A DNA stretch of 64,000 bases from Actinomycetales bacterium (GTDB lineage Bacteria; Actinomycetota; Actinomycetes; Actinomycetales; Dermatophilaceae). Location: assembly GCA_016710385.1 (NCBI GenBank), contig JADJVX010000018.1:434001-498000 (forward strand), in the 5' to 3' direction. Shown here one piece after another: positions 34,854 to 46,154 of this stretch (its first letter is position 1; the number at the start of each line of letters is the position of its first letter). The position numbers and the translations under genes are program-made. The notes below the pieces were generated by a model. It was not told the DNA's origin and made no database searches. It worked only from the letters and a program-made list of their open reading frames with translations.

Positions 34854-36356
34854 ATGCAGCACCTCACCGGGCTGGACCAGATGTTCCTCAGTTACGACAC
34901 GATGACGACCAACGGCAACATCGGCGGCATCTGCGTCTTCGAGGGCTCCGAGAACACCGATGCCGGCCACGAGGACCGCGTCGCGTGGGTCAAGCAGCGG
35001 GTGGCCGAACGGCTGCCCACGCTGCCACCACTGCGCTGGCGGCTCGCGCCGTTCGGGATGGACACCTACTGGGTGCAGACCACCGTCGACCTCGACTACC
35101 ACGTCGTGGGCATCCGGCTGCAGGAGCCGGGTGGGCAGAAGGAACTGCTCACCTACCTCAAGCGGATCATGGGCGTGCACCTGGATCGCACCCGCCCGAT
35201 GTGGCGCCTCTACGTCATCGAGGGAATGCAGGACGGGCAGTACGCCTACCTGTTCAAGGTCCACCACGGCCTGGCCGATGGCAGCGCGATGTGGACGATC
35301 CTCGACCACCTTGCCGACCACCCCACGACCGGCCCGGAGGTTTCGGACACCGAGCCCGATGGGCCGTTCGAGATCATTGCGGGCGGGATGAAGGACTACC
35401 TCGACAAACCGCTCAAAGCCGTTGCGCTGCAGGCGAATATCGGCAAATGGTTGGCCGAGCGAGTCGCAGAGGAGCAGGCCGGCGCGATCCCGGCGATGTT
35501 GGCGCGACTCATCCCTGGCGAGATGGCGCTGCCCTTTGTCGCGGTCGCCAATGCCATCCGGGCCGAGGGCGTGCCCGAGATCGTGTCGCAGCGTCCGGTG
35601 CTCATGCCGCCGCCGAGCCCATTCAACGGCACGACCACACGCAACGTGGAGATCGCCCTGGTCGACTTCGCCCTCGAGGATCTGCGCCGCGCCGGCAAAG
35701 CTGCCGGCGGCACGATCAACGACGCGGTCCTGGCCATCACGGCAGGGGCATTGCGGACCTACATGGAGCGCCACGGCGTGCCGACCACTCTGCCGCTGAT
35801 GGCCTCCGCGCCGGTCTCCTGGCGCAAGGGCGACGAGACCGAGCGCTGGGCCAACCAGATCTGGATGCTCTTCCTGCAATTGCCCACGCACATCGGCGAC
35901 CCGGTCGAGCGGCTGCACTGGGCGCACAAGGCTGCGACCCTGGCCAAGGAGAACTGGGACCGGATGCCGCTGCACATGCTGCGTGAGGCCAGCGCGCTCA
36001 TGCCCGGATCCATGGTTGCCTCTGCTGGACCGATGATGGCGGCCATGCCGGCCGAGATGATGCCGGCGATCTACAACGTCGCCGTCTCCAACGTCAAAGG
36101 CCCGCGGGAGCGGCCGACCTACGGCGGCAACCCGATGGCGCGCTACTTCGTGTTCGGATTCCTCGCGCCGACGACGGGATTGCTCGTCGGTGGGCAGAGC
36201 CTCGGTGACCGGATGATCTTCTCGCTCACCGCGTGCCGAGACATCGTCACCCACCTGGAAAAGCTCCCGGCGCTGTTCCACCAGAGCCTCGCCGAGTTGC
36301 TCAAGGCCACCGGACAGACTCCAGCGCAGCCCTCGCCGGCACGTCACACCGGCTGA
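34854..36356 (+). CDS. Wax ester synthase/diacylglycerol acyltransferase (copy 2)
   Basis: A 500-aa WS/DGAT-family acyltransferase. MQHLTGLDQMFLSYDT is the N-terminal family start, and HHGLADGSAM is the HHxxxDG active site. The C-terminal domain has INDAVLAITAGALR, then NVAVSNVKGPRERPTYGG (the NVPGP-like structural motif). It is diverged from copy 1, so it is not a recent duplicate. AAAGGGA lies before the ATG. A strong terminator follows at 36382. Together the two copies point to neutral-lipid storage. Confidence 0.9.
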   Translation: MQHLTGLDQMFLSYDTMTTNGNIGGICVFEGSENTDAGHEDRVAWVKQRVAERLPTLPPLRWRLAPFGMDTYWVQTTVDLDYHVVGIRLQEPGGQKELLTYLKRIMGVHLDRTRPMWRLYVIEGMQDGQYAYLFKVHHGLADGSAMWTILDHLADHPTTGPEVSDTEPDGPFEIIAGGMKDYLDKPLKAVALQANIGKWLAERVAEEQAGAIPAMLARLIPGEMALPFVAVANAIRAEGVPEIVSQRPVLMPPPSPFNGTTTRNVEIALVDFALEDLRRAGKAAGGTINDAVLAITAGALRTYMERHGVPTTLPLMASAPVSWRKGDETERWANQIWMLFLQLPTHIGDPVERLHWAHKAATLAKENWDRMPLHMLREASALMPGSMVASAGPMMAAMPAEMMPAIYNVAVSNVKGPRERPTYGGNPMARYFVFGFLAPTTGLLVGGQSLGDRMIFSLTACRDIVTHLEKLPALFHQSLAELLKATGQTPAQPSPARHTG

Positions 36357-36381
36357 CTGCTCGCGGGCGGCGACACCCCCT

Positions 36382-36420
36382 CGGGTGGGCGGCTTTCCTG
36401 CTGGGAAAGCCGCCCACCCG
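36382..36420 (+). terminator. Strong hairpin terminator after WS/DGAT copy 2
   Basis: Perfect arms of 16-17 bp (GGGTGGGCGGCTTTCC and its complement) with a 5-base loop TGCTG, followed by GTTTGG. It lies 26 bases after the stop codon and separates the lipid gene from the formate dehydrogenase operon. Confidence 0.8.
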
Positions 36421-36472
36421 TTTGGTGGAGCCGATGCACGGTGCGGCCCCTTCCCTTTCCGGGCGCGCTTCC

Positions 36473-36478
36473 TACACT
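36473..36478 (+). promoter_or_regulatory. Formate dehydrogenase operon -10 box
   Basis: TACACT, 8 bases before ATG 36487. It would give a leaderless first gene of the operon. Confidence 0.45.
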
Positions 36479-36486
36479 CGGGAGCA

Positions 36487-36975
36487 ATGACACGGGCAGG
36501 AAGGGCCGGCATGAGCACGCGGCACGATGGGGTCGACCCCGAGCGAGAGGCGACGGTGCGCGCTCTCGTAGCCCGGTATGCCGTGCACCGCACGGCACTG
36601 CTGCCGATGCTCCACGACGTCCAGGAACACCTCGGCTACATCTCCCGCCAGGACATCCTGACCCTCGCCGATGTGCTCAACCTCTCGATTGCCGACGTCC
36701 ACGGGGTGGTGTCGTTCTACACCGACTTCCGCACCAGTCCCCCTCCGCCGCATCGGATTTCGGTATGCCGGGGGGAGGCTTGCCAGGCCGTCGGCTGCGA
36801 GGCTCTCTACGCGGCAACGCTCACGGCATACCGGGAGAGCGTCGACACCGAGGTGACCGAGGTCTTCTGCCTGGGCAATTGCGCGCTCGGTCCCTCGGGC
36901 ACTGCCGACGGGCGGCTGCTCGGTCGGCTCACGGTCGACCGCCTCACCGCGCTCATTCCGCCGGCGCGAGCATGA
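36487..36975 (+). CDS. NAD-dependent formate dehydrogenase gamma subunit (NuoE-like)
   Basis: A 162-aa thioredoxin-like [2Fe-2S] subunit. The NuoE-type helical start reads LLPMLHDVQEHLGYIS and ADVHGVVSFYTDFR. Cluster ligands are visible as CRGEACQ and, 36-40 residues later, FCLGNCALGP. Start could also be ATG 36511 (MSTRHDG) with GGAAGG upstream; ATG 36487 fits the TACACT box. The stop overlaps the next gene's ATG (ATGA). It is the electron-transfer partner of the NuoF-like and catalytic subunits that follow. Confidence 0.9.
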   Translation: MTRAGRAGMSTRHDGVDPEREATVRALVARYAVHRTALLPMLHDVQEHLGYISRQDILTLADVLNLSIADVHGVVSFYTDFRTSPPPPHRISVCRGEACQAVGCEALYAATLTAYRESVDTEVTEVFCLGNCALGPSGTADGRLLGRLTVDRLTALIPPARA

Positions 36976-38507
36976 CCACCTTCTACGTACCGGCGGACAC
37001 TGCGGCCCGTTCGGTCGGGGCTGACGAGGTCGCCGCCGCGCTGGCGCCGTTCGACGGCGTCCGCGTCGTGCGCACCGGCAGCCGCGGCATGCTGTGGTGC
37101 GAGCCGCTCGTGGAAGTGGACACGCCCGCTGGTCGGGTGGGCTACGGGCCGGTCACACCCGCCGATGCGGGTGCGCTGGCCCAGCTCGCCGGGATCGAGC
37201 CGGCCTCCGGGAACCCGCTCCGACCGGCATACCTCGGGCTGGTGGAACGGCAGCCGTTCCTTGCCGCGCAGCGGCGCCTGACCACCGCTCGCCTGGGCGT
37301 GGTCGATCCGTCGGACCATGCAGACTACGAGCAGCATGGCGGCTGGACGGGAGTGCGTCGTGCCCTTGCCCTGGCACCGGACGCGGTGATCGCGGAGGTG
37401 ACCGCCTCGGGATTGCGTGGGCGGGGTGGCGCCGGCTTCCCCTCGGGAGTCAAGTGGGCCACGGTCGCCGACGCTGCCGGCCCGGAGAAATACATCTGCG
37501 CCAACGGCGACGAGGGCGACTCGGGCACCTACGCCGACCGGATGCTCATCGAGGGTGACCCCTTCGCGCTGATCGAGGGCATGCTCATCGCCGGGTATGC
37601 CGTCGGCGCCCACACCGGGGTGGTCTACCTGCGCTCGGAGTATCCCGACGCCATCGCAACACTGCGCTGCGCGGTCGAATCCGCCCGGGCCGCAGGCGTT
37701 CTCGGGGCCGATGTCCTCGGCAGCGGATTCGCGTTCGACGTCGACGTCCGGGTTGGGGCAGGTGCCTATATCTGCGGTGAGGAGACCTCGATGCTCGAGA
37801 GCATCGAGGGGCGGCGCGCCGAGGTGCGCGCCAAGCCGCCGATTCCGGCCCTGCATGGGCTCTTCGGCCGGCCCACGGTCGTCAACAACATCCTCACCCT
37901 GGCGACTGTGCCGACGATCCTCGCCGACGGCGGGTCCGCGTATGCCGCCCATGGCACCGACCGCTCCCGCGGCACCCAGGTCTTCCAGCTCGCCGGCAAT
38001 GTCGCCCGCGGTGGCCTCGTCGAGGTCGATTTCGGGGTCACCGTGCGGGAGCTGGTCGAGGGATTCGGTGGCGGCACCCGCAGCGGGCGACCGGTGCGAG
38101 CGGTGCAGCTGGGCGGCCCGCTGGGCGGGTATCTGCCGGACAGCGCCCTGGACCTGCCGATGGACTACGAAGCGCTCGCCGCCGCTGGGTTCATGCTCGG
38201 CCACGGCGGGATCGTCGTCTTCGACGACACCGTCGACATGGCTCGGCAGGCGCGCTTCGCCATGGAGTTCTGCGTCAAGGAGTCATGCGGCAAGTGCACG
38301 CCCTGCCGGATCGGGTCGCAGCGCGGGATGGAGTCCTTGGACCGCTTCCTCGCGGGAGCCGATCCGGCTCGGGAACTGCCGATCCTCGAGCGGATCTGCA
38401 CAACGATGGCCAAGGGGTCGCTGTGTGCGATGGGGCAGCTCACTCCGATGCCGGTGCGCAGCGCCCTCACCCACTTCCCCGAGGATTTCGCAGGAGGCCG
38501 GCGATGA
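36972..38507 (+). CDS. NAD-dependent formate dehydrogenase beta subunit (NuoF-like)
   Basis: A 511-aa flavoprotein that passes electrons from formate to NAD+. An N-terminal thioredoxin-like region precedes the NuoF core: SGLRGRGGAGFPSGVKW (FMN/NADH site), CANGDEGDSGTYADRML, GAGAYICGEETSMLESIEG and PPIPALHGLFGRPTVVNN. The [4Fe-4S] ligands are in ESCGKCTPCRIGS plus a later Cys in GSLCAMGQ. ATGA overlaps at both ends bind it to its neighbours. No nuo genes surround it, so it belongs to the soluble FDH complex and not to complex I. Confidence 0.92.
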   Translation: MTTFYVPADTAARSVGADEVAAALAPFDGVRVVRTGSRGMLWCEPLVEVDTPAGRVGYGPVTPADAGALAQLAGIEPASGNPLRPAYLGLVERQPFLAAQRRLTTARLGVVDPSDHADYEQHGGWTGVRRALALAPDAVIAEVTASGLRGRGGAGFPSGVKWATVADAAGPEKYICANGDEGDSGTYADRMLIEGDPFALIEGMLIAGYAVGAHTGVVYLRSEYPDAIATLRCAVESARAAGVLGADVLGSGFAFDVDVRVGAGAYICGEETSMLESIEGRRAEVRAKPPIPALHGLFGRPTVVNNILTLATVPTILADGGSAYAAHGTDRSRGTQVFQLAGNVARGGLVEVDFGVTVRELVEGFGGGTRSGRPVRAVQLGGPLGGYLPDSALDLPMDYEALAAAGFMLGHGGIVVFDDTVDMARQARFAMEFCVKESCGKCTPCRIGSQRGMESLDRFLAGADPARELPILERICTTMAKGSLCAMGQLTPMPVRSALTHFPEDFAGGRR

Positions 38508-41371
38508 CCCTTGCTCCTGAACGCGACTTCGGCACCCCGCCGGTGACCCTCGACCCGGACCAGGGCGTGGCAGCCCCCGTCATGGTGACCATCGACGGCA
38601 TACCGGTGTCGGTGCCGGCAGGCACCTCGGTGCTGCGGGCCGCCGCCCTTGCCGGGATCGACATTCCCCGGGCCTGCGCGACCGATTCCTTGGCCGCGTT
38701 CGGGTCGTGCCGACTGTGCCTCGTGGAGATCGACGGGGCTCGCGGCACTCCCGCCTCGTGCACCACCGCGTGCGCCGAAGGGCTGGTCGTGCACACCGAC
38801 ACCGAGCAGGTCCGGGATCTCCGGCGCGGGGTCATGGAGCTCTACCTCTCCGACCACCCGGTCGACTGTGTCGGCTGCGCCGATGGGCGATGTGACATCG
38901 CCCGGCTGGCGCGCGAGATCGGCCCTCTCCCCGTCGGGTCGACCACCGACCCGACGACCGACCCGACGACCGACCCGACGGTTGCGATCGACTCGGTGCG
39001 CGCGAGCCTGGTCGGGCTCACCCACGGCGACGCATCGAGGGACGACTCCAACCCCTACTTCACCTTCGACCCGGCCGCCTGCATCGTGTGCTCCCGATGC
39101 GTCCGGGCCTGCGCCGAGGTCCAGGGCACCTTCGCCCTCACCATCCAGGGTCGGGGGTTCGACTCGGTCGTGACGGCTGGCGGCACCGATTTCCTTGGCT
39201 CCGAATGCGTTTCGTGCGGTGCGTGCGTGCAGGCCTGCCCGACGTCCGCGCTGACCGAGAAGACCCGACGTGCCCTCGGGCCACCGACCCGCAGCGTCGA
39301 CACCACCTGTGCCTATTGCGGCGTCGGCTGCTCGTTCCGGGCCGAAGTGCAGGGTGAGGGAGCCGCCACCGAAGTGGTCCGGATGCTGCCGCTGCGCACC
39401 GGCGGCGCCAACGAAGGGCACTCCTGCGTCAAAGGTCGCTTCGCGGTGGGGTACGCCGCCCACCCGGACCGCCAACTGCAGCCACTCATGCGAGAGCACA
39501 TCGACGACCCCTGGCAACCGGTCTCATGGGAGGTGGCCATCGAGCGGGTCGCCGACGGGTTCCGGGCCCTGCAACAGGAGCACGGCCCGGGCGCCATCGG
39601 CGGGATCTCGTCATCGAGGTGCACCAACGAAGAGGTCTACGTCGTGCAGAAGATGGTGCGAGCCGCCTTCGGCAACAACAACATCGACACCTGCGCGCGG
39701 GTGTGCCACTCCCCCACGGGCTACGGCCTGGGGCAGGCCTTCGGCACCTCGGCCGGCACTCAGGACTTCGAGTCGGTCGAACACGCCGACGTGATCCTGG
39801 TCATCGGAGCCAACCCCACCGACGCCCATCCGGTCTTCGCCTCGCGGCTCAAGCGGCGAATCAGGGCCGGCGCCACGCTCATCGTCGCCGACCCACGGCG
39901 CATCGACCTGGTCCGCTCGCCTCATGTCGAGGCGAACTGGCACCTGCCGGTGCGCCCTGGTACCAATGTGGCGTTCGTCAACGCGATGGCTCATGTCATC
40001 GTCACCGAGGGGCTGGCCGACGATGCCTTCCTGGCCGAGCGCTGCGAGGACGTCGCGGCATACCTCGAGTTCATATCCGGCCCCGAGCACTCGCCCGAGG
40101 CGACCGAGGAGATCACGACGATCCCAGCCGCCGACCTACGGGAGGCCGCGCGCCGGTTTGCCGCGGGCCCGAACTCGGCGATCTACTACGGCCTCGGAGT
40201 CACCGAGCACAGCCAGGGCTCGACGATGGTCATGGGGATGGCCAACCTCGCGATGATCACCGGGATGATCGGCCGCAAGGGCGTAGGGGTCAACCCGCTG
40301 CGGGGCCAGAACAACGTCCAGGGCTCCTGCGACATGGGCTCTTTCCCGCACGAGTTGCCCGGCTATCGCCACGTGTCACGCCCGGAGGTGCGCGAGATCT
40401 ACGACCGGCTGTGGGGCGTGCGCATCGCGCCGGAGCCCGGGCTGCGCATCCCCAATATGTTCGATGCGGCGCTCGCCGGCAGCTTCCGCGGGCTCTATGT
40501 GCAGGGTGAGGACATTGCCCAGAGCGACCCCAACACCCGACATGTCGAGGCCGCCCTGCGTGCCATGGACCTCGTCGTCGTTCACGACCTCTTCCTCAAC
40601 GAGACCTCCCGGTTTGCCCACGTGTTCTTGCCGGGCACGTCCTTCCTCGAGAAGGACGGCACCTTCACGAACGCCGAACGGCGGATCAACCGGGTGCGTC
40701 CGGCCATGCCCAGCAAGGTCGGCAAGGACGAGTGGCAGGTGGTCTGCGACATCGCGACGGCGATGGGCTACCCCATGACGTATGCCGGTCCGGCCGAGAT
40801 CATGGCGGAAGTCGCCGCGACGACACCGACCTTCGCCGGGGTGTCCTTCGAGCGACTCGACGCCTTGGGGTCCATGCAGTGGCCGGTCGAAGACACCGAG
40901 TCGACCGGGACGCCGATCATGCACGTCGACGGGTTTGTGCGCGGGCGGGGTCGGCTGATGCTCACCGAATACGTCCCGACGACCGAGCGCACCACGCGCC
41001 GCTTCCCCCTGTTGCTCACGACCGGGCGCATCCTCAGCCAATACAACGTGGGCGCCCAAACCCGGCGCACCGCCAACAGCGTGTGGCATCCCGAGGATGT
41101 GCTGGAGATCCACCCGGCCGACGCCGAGCTGCGTGGGGTGGCCTCGGGCGACACGGTCGAGCTGGCCTCTCGGGTGGGGGCCACGCACCTGCGGGCGCTG
41201 GTCTCAGAGCGGATGCCGGTCGGCGTCGTCTACACGACCTTCCACCACCCCGTCACGGGGGCCAACGTGGTGACGACCGACAACTCCGACTGGGCCACCC
41301 AATGCCCGGAATACAAGGTGACCGCCGTGCAGGTGACGGTCGCCAACGCGGCCGCTCACCGCGGCCGATAG
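38504..41371 (+). CDS. fdhA: NAD-dependent formate dehydrogenase alpha (catalytic) subunit, Cys type
   Basis: A 955-aa molybdenum/tungsten bis-PGD oxidoreductase converting formate to CO2. N-terminal clusters come in order: [2Fe-2S] (GSCRLCLVEIDG), His-Cys3 [4Fe-4S] (HPVDCVGCADGRC), two [4Fe-4S] (CIVCSRCVRAC and CVSCGACVQAC) and the proximal one (CAYCGVGC). The active site reads TCARVCHSPTGYG, with Cys where some relatives have selenocysteine. The C-terminal molybdopterin-binding domain has VVYTTFHHP. A short repeat (TDPTTDPTTDPT) lies between the His-Cys3 cluster and the ferredoxin domain. No fdhD or moa genes are in the window. Confidence 0.94.
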   Translation: MTLAPERDFGTPPVTLDPDQGVAAPVMVTIDGIPVSVPAGTSVLRAAALAGIDIPRACATDSLAAFGSCRLCLVEIDGARGTPASCTTACAEGLVVHTDTEQVRDLRRGVMELYLSDHPVDCVGCADGRCDIARLAREIGPLPVGSTTDPTTDPTTDPTVAIDSVRASLVGLTHGDASRDDSNPYFTFDPAACIVCSRCVRACAEVQGTFALTIQGRGFDSVVTAGGTDFLGSECVSCGACVQACPTSALTEKTRRALGPPTRSVDTTCAYCGVGCSFRAEVQGEGAATEVVRMLPLRTGGANEGHSCVKGRFAVGYAAHPDRQLQPLMREHIDDPWQPVSWEVAIERVADGFRALQQEHGPGAIGGISSSRCTNEEVYVVQKMVRAAFGNNNIDTCARVCHSPTGYGLGQAFGTSAGTQDFESVEHADVILVIGANPTDAHPVFASRLKRRIRAGATLIVADPRRIDLVRSPHVEANWHLPVRPGTNVAFVNAMAHVIVTEGLADDAFLAERCEDVAAYLEFISGPEHSPEATEEITTIPAADLREAARRFAAGPNSAIYYGLGVTEHSQGSTMVMGMANLAMITGMIGRKGVGVNPLRGQNNVQGSCDMGSFPHELPGYRHVSRPEVREIYDRLWGVRIAPEPGLRIPNMFDAALAGSFRGLYVQGEDIAQSDPNTRHVEAALRAMDLVVVHDLFLNETSRFAHVFLPGTSFLEKDGTFTNAERRINRVRPAMPSKVGKDEWQVVCDIATAMGYPMTYAGPAEIMAEVAATTPTFAGVSFERLDALGSMQWPVEDTESTGTPIMHVDGFVRGRGRLMLTEYVPTTERTTRRFPLLLTTGRILSQYNVGAQTRRTANSVWHPEDVLEIHPADAELRGVASGDTVELASRVGATHLRALVSERMPVGVVYTTFHHPVTGANVVTTDNSDWATQCPEYKVTAVQVTVANAAAHRGR

Positions 41372-41400
41372 CCCGGCGTCCGCGCGAGGGCGTGAGACGG

Positions 41401-41406
41401 CATACT
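41401..41406 (+). promoter_or_regulatory. -10 box from the recurrent word
   Basis: CATACT, 8 bases before GTG 41415. It overlaps a copy of ACGGCATAC, so the recurrent word seems to supply part of a promoter. Confidence 0.35.
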
Positions 41407-41414
41407 CAGGGCTC

Positions 41415-41720
41415 GTGAACGGAGAGATCAAGGACTACCGGCAGCCGATGGTGACCTCGCTGGGCATCATCTTCGGGTTCCTGCTCAACTTCTTGGCCGA
41501 GTGGGGCATCAAGAACGGCCAGCCAGAGACCGCTTCTGAATGGCTGGTGCTGTGGGTCGTGGTCGTCGCGCTCGCACTCATGGCGCTCGTGCTCTTCCTC
41601 ATCCTGCATCCGACCCGCGGCAGCCGTGATCCCGGCGGCTACTACCTGCGTATCCTGCGCCTCTACCTCGCAGCGATCTGCACGGCATTTGCCGGACTGG
41701 CGTTGGCTGTGTTGATGTAG
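41415..41720 (+). CDS. Small membrane protein downstream of fdhA
   Basis: A 101-aa protein with three hydrophobic segments: SLGIIFGFLLNFLAEWGI, VLWVVVVALALMALVLFLIL and LYLAAICTAFAGLALAVLM. I do not recognise the family. It starts 43 bases after fdhA on the same strand. Whether it belongs functionally with the formate dehydrogenase is unknown; a CATACT box before its start suggests independent transcription. Confidence 0.65.
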   Translation: MNGEIKDYRQPMVTSLGIIFGFLLNFLAEWGIKNGQPETASEWLVLWVVVVALALMALVLFLILHPTRGSRDPGGYYLRILRLYLAAICTAFAGLALAVLM

Positions 41721-41744
41721 CAGCCCCAGAGCCCCGGCAGAGGA

Positions 41745-41777
41745 ACGCCCGCGGCGCACTCAGCACACCACGGGCGT
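41745..41777. terminator. Weak convergent hairpin
   Basis: 7-bp arms ACGCCCG / CGGGCGT with a 19-base loop between the convergent small membrane protein gene and lpd. Weak, but no better candidate is present in the 73-base gap. Confidence 0.25.
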
Positions 41778-41793
41778 CGCCTGCACTCCGGCC

Positions 41794-43191
41794 TCAGAAG
41801 TTAATCATGTGGCCGGCGATGCCGTGCAGCGCCTCCTTGACCGCCTCACCGAGCGTGGGGTGGGCGAACACGACCCGCGACAGCTCGTCCGCCGTGAGGT
41901 CCCAAGTCTGTGCGGCATTGATCACCGGGAGCAGCTCGGTGACGTCAGGGCCGATCATGTGGGCACCGAGGATCTCGTTGTGCTCGGCATCGGCGACCAC
42001 CTTGACGAAGCCAACGGCATCGCCCAAACCCTGGGCCTTGCCGTTGGCGGCGAACGGGAAAGTGGCCGTCTTCACGGCATACCCGGCATCTTTGGCCTGC
42101 TTCTCCGACAGGCCCATCGAGCCGATCTGCGGCTGGCAGTAGGTGGCCCGCGGGATGAAGGTGTAGTCGATCTCCATCGTCTCGGCGCCGGCGATGGTCT
42201 CCGCGGCGACGATGCCCATGGCCTCGGCGACGTGCGCGAGCATCATCTTGGCCGTGACGTCACCGATGGCATACACGCCCGGCACGTTGGTGCGGCAGCG
42301 GCCGTCGATCGCGATGGCCCCCCGGTCGGTGAGCGCGACGCCGGTGGCCTCCAGGCCGTAACCCTGGGTGCGCGGGGCGAAGCCGATCGCCGAGAGCAGT
42401 CGGTCGGCCTCGAGCACCTGCTGGTCGCCACCAGCAGCCGGGGACACCGTGACCCGCACCCCTGAGCCGGTGTCCTCGACGGCCTCGACCTTGGTGCCGA
42501 GCATGACCTTGACGCCGAGCTTCTTGTAGTGCTTGAACAGCTCCTTGGAGACATCCTCGTCCTCGGTCGGGACCATTCGGTCGAGGAACTCGACGATCGT
42601 GACGTCGACACCGAAATTGCGCATGACGTAAGCGAATTCGACGCCGATGGCTCCCGAGCCGGCGATGATGATCGAGCCCGGCAGGTCGGCGTCGAGGATC
42701 TGCTCCTCATAGGTCACGACGTTGGTGCTGACCTGCACGCCCGGAATCATCCGGGTGACCGAGCCGGTGGCGATGATGAGGTTGTCGAAGGTGATCGACC
42801 GAGCTGAGCCGTCGGAACTCTTGACGTCCATCGAGGTGGGGCTGGTGAGGGTGCCCCAGCCGTTGATCTCCTCGATCTTGTTCTTCTTCATGAGGAAGTG
42901 GACGCCCTTGACGATGCCGGCCGACACCTGACGCGAGCGCGCATGGGTCGGGCCGTAGCTCATCGACGCATCACCCTCGATGCCGTACTTCGCCTTCTCG
43001 TGGGTCAGCACATGGGCCAGCTCGGCGTTCTTGAGCAGCGCCTTGCTCGGGATGCACCCGACGTTGAGACAGACACCGCCCCAGTATTTCTCCTCGACCA
43101 CGGCCGCCTTCAGCCCCAACTGGGAGGCACGAATGGCGGCGACATAGCCTCCGGGACCGGCACCGAGCACGACGACATCGAAATCAGCCAT
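41794..43191 (-). CDS. lpd: Dihydrolipoyl dehydrogenase
   Basis: A 465-aa FAD/NAD flavoprotein (E3) of the 2-oxoacid dehydrogenase complexes. GAGPGGYVAAIRA binds FAD; the redox disulfide is in GGVCLNVGCIPSKALL; GSGAIGVEFAYVM binds NAD; YAIGDVTAKMMLAHVA is the second FAD motif; the C-terminal His-Glu pair is in VFAHPTLGEAVKEA. ATG 43191 lies 7 bases behind TAGGCT, which itself contains the TAG stop of the carbonic-anhydrase gene. Confidence 0.95.
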   Translation of the reverse strand: MADFDVVVLGAGPGGYVAAIRASQLGLKAAVVEEKYWGGVCLNVGCIPSKALLKNAELAHVLTHEKAKYGIEGDASMSYGPTHARSRQVSAGIVKGVHFLMKKNKIEEINGWGTLTSPTSMDVKSSDGSARSITFDNLIIATGSVTRMIPGVQVSTNVVTYEEQILDADLPGSIIIAGSGAIGVEFAYVMRNFGVDVTIVEFLDRMVPTEDEDVSKELFKHYKKLGVKVMLGTKVEAVEDTGSGVRVTVSPAAGGDQQVLEADRLLSAIGFAPRTQGYGLEATGVALTDRGAIAIDGRCRTNVPGVYAIGDVTAKMMLAHVAEAMGIVAAETIAGAETMEIDYTFIPRATYCQPQIGSMGLSEKQAKDAGYAVKTATFPFAANGKAQGLGDAVGFVKVVADAEHNEILGAHMIGPDVTELLPVINAAQTWDLTADELSRVVFAHPTLGEAVKEALHGIAGHMINF

Positions 43192-43198
43192 GGCCCAC

Positions 43199-43204
43199 AG
43201 CCTA
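43199..43204 (-). promoter_or_regulatory. lpd -10 box (leaderless), overlapping a stop codon
   Basis: TAGGCT followed by 7 bases and ATG. Its first three bases are the stop codon of the upstream gamma-carbonic anhydrase gene. Confidence 0.6.
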
Positions 43205-43753
43205 GGGGTTGACCGGGTCGATTCCGACGGCCCCCGAGCCCTCGACGACCGCTTCGCGGTGCATGTCACGCAGACCCTCGTAGGTCGGCGCGCTCGCGGT
43301 GATCCGCTCGCACTCGTGGGGTCTGAGCTCGCGGATGATCCGCGCCGGGACCCCGGCCACCAAGGTGCGCGGCGGCACCTGGAAGCCCTCCGGGACGAGC
43401 GCGCCGGCCGCGACCATGGCGCCCTCACCGACGACGGCCCCGTTGAGCACGGTAGCTCCCATCCCGACGAGCGCCCCGTTGTGGACGGTGCAGCCGTGCA
43501 GGATCGCAGCGTGGCCCACGGTCACTCCGGCGCCGATCGTGAGCGGGCTGCCGGGGTCGGCATGACAGACGACGTTGTCCTGCAGGTTGCTGCCCGGCCC
43601 GAGGGTGATTGTGTCGCAGTCGGCGCGCACGACGACGCCGTACCAGATGCTGGCGCGCTCGGCGATATCGACGCGGCCGGCCAGCACTGCGTTAGGGGCC
43701 ACCCACGCGGAGGGGTCCACTCGGGGGGCATTTCCGTCGATCGTCACACGCAT
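43202..43753 (-). CDS. Gamma-class carbonic anhydrase family protein
   Basis: A 183-aa left-handed beta-helix protein with hexapeptide repeats (such as IGAGVTVGHAAILHGCTVHNGALVGMGATVLNGAVVG). The zinc-ligand histidines fit CHADPGSP, VGHAAILHG. It resembles the YrdA/CaiE-type gamma-carbonic anhydrase homologues, many of which lack measurable activity; the assignment is by fold. Lies directly upstream of lpd on the same strand and divergent from cstA. Confidence 0.88.
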   Translation of the reverse strand: MRVTIDGNAPRVDPSAWVAPNAVLAGRVDIAERASIWYGVVVRADCDTITLGPGSNLQDNVVCHADPGSPLTIGAGVTVGHAAILHGCTVHNGALVGMGATVLNGAVVGEGAMVAAGALVPEGFQVPPRTLVAGVPARIIRELRPHECERITASAPTYEGLRDMHREAVVEGSGAVGIDPVNP

Positions 43754-43868
43754 CAGGCCAGGGTATGCCGTGAGTCGTCACCTGGCAGCGGCACACCTGG
43801 CGGGCTACCGTGACTGTGTGCCGGCTGTGAGTCAGGTCACGGCTGACCCAAACGAAGGAGTGCCGCCC

Positions 43869-46142
<2,274 letters not shown>

Positions 46143-46154
46143 CTGGACACCGTC

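Noticed and set aside
38938..38984. Short tandem repeat as a CRISPR array
   Set aside because: The units are 12 bases, contiguous and in frame within fdhA; there are no spacers and no cas genes.
39690..39720. Selenocysteine in the formate dehydrogenase
   Set aside because: The active-site codon is an ordinary Cys codon in TCARVCHSPT; no in-frame TGA occurs there.
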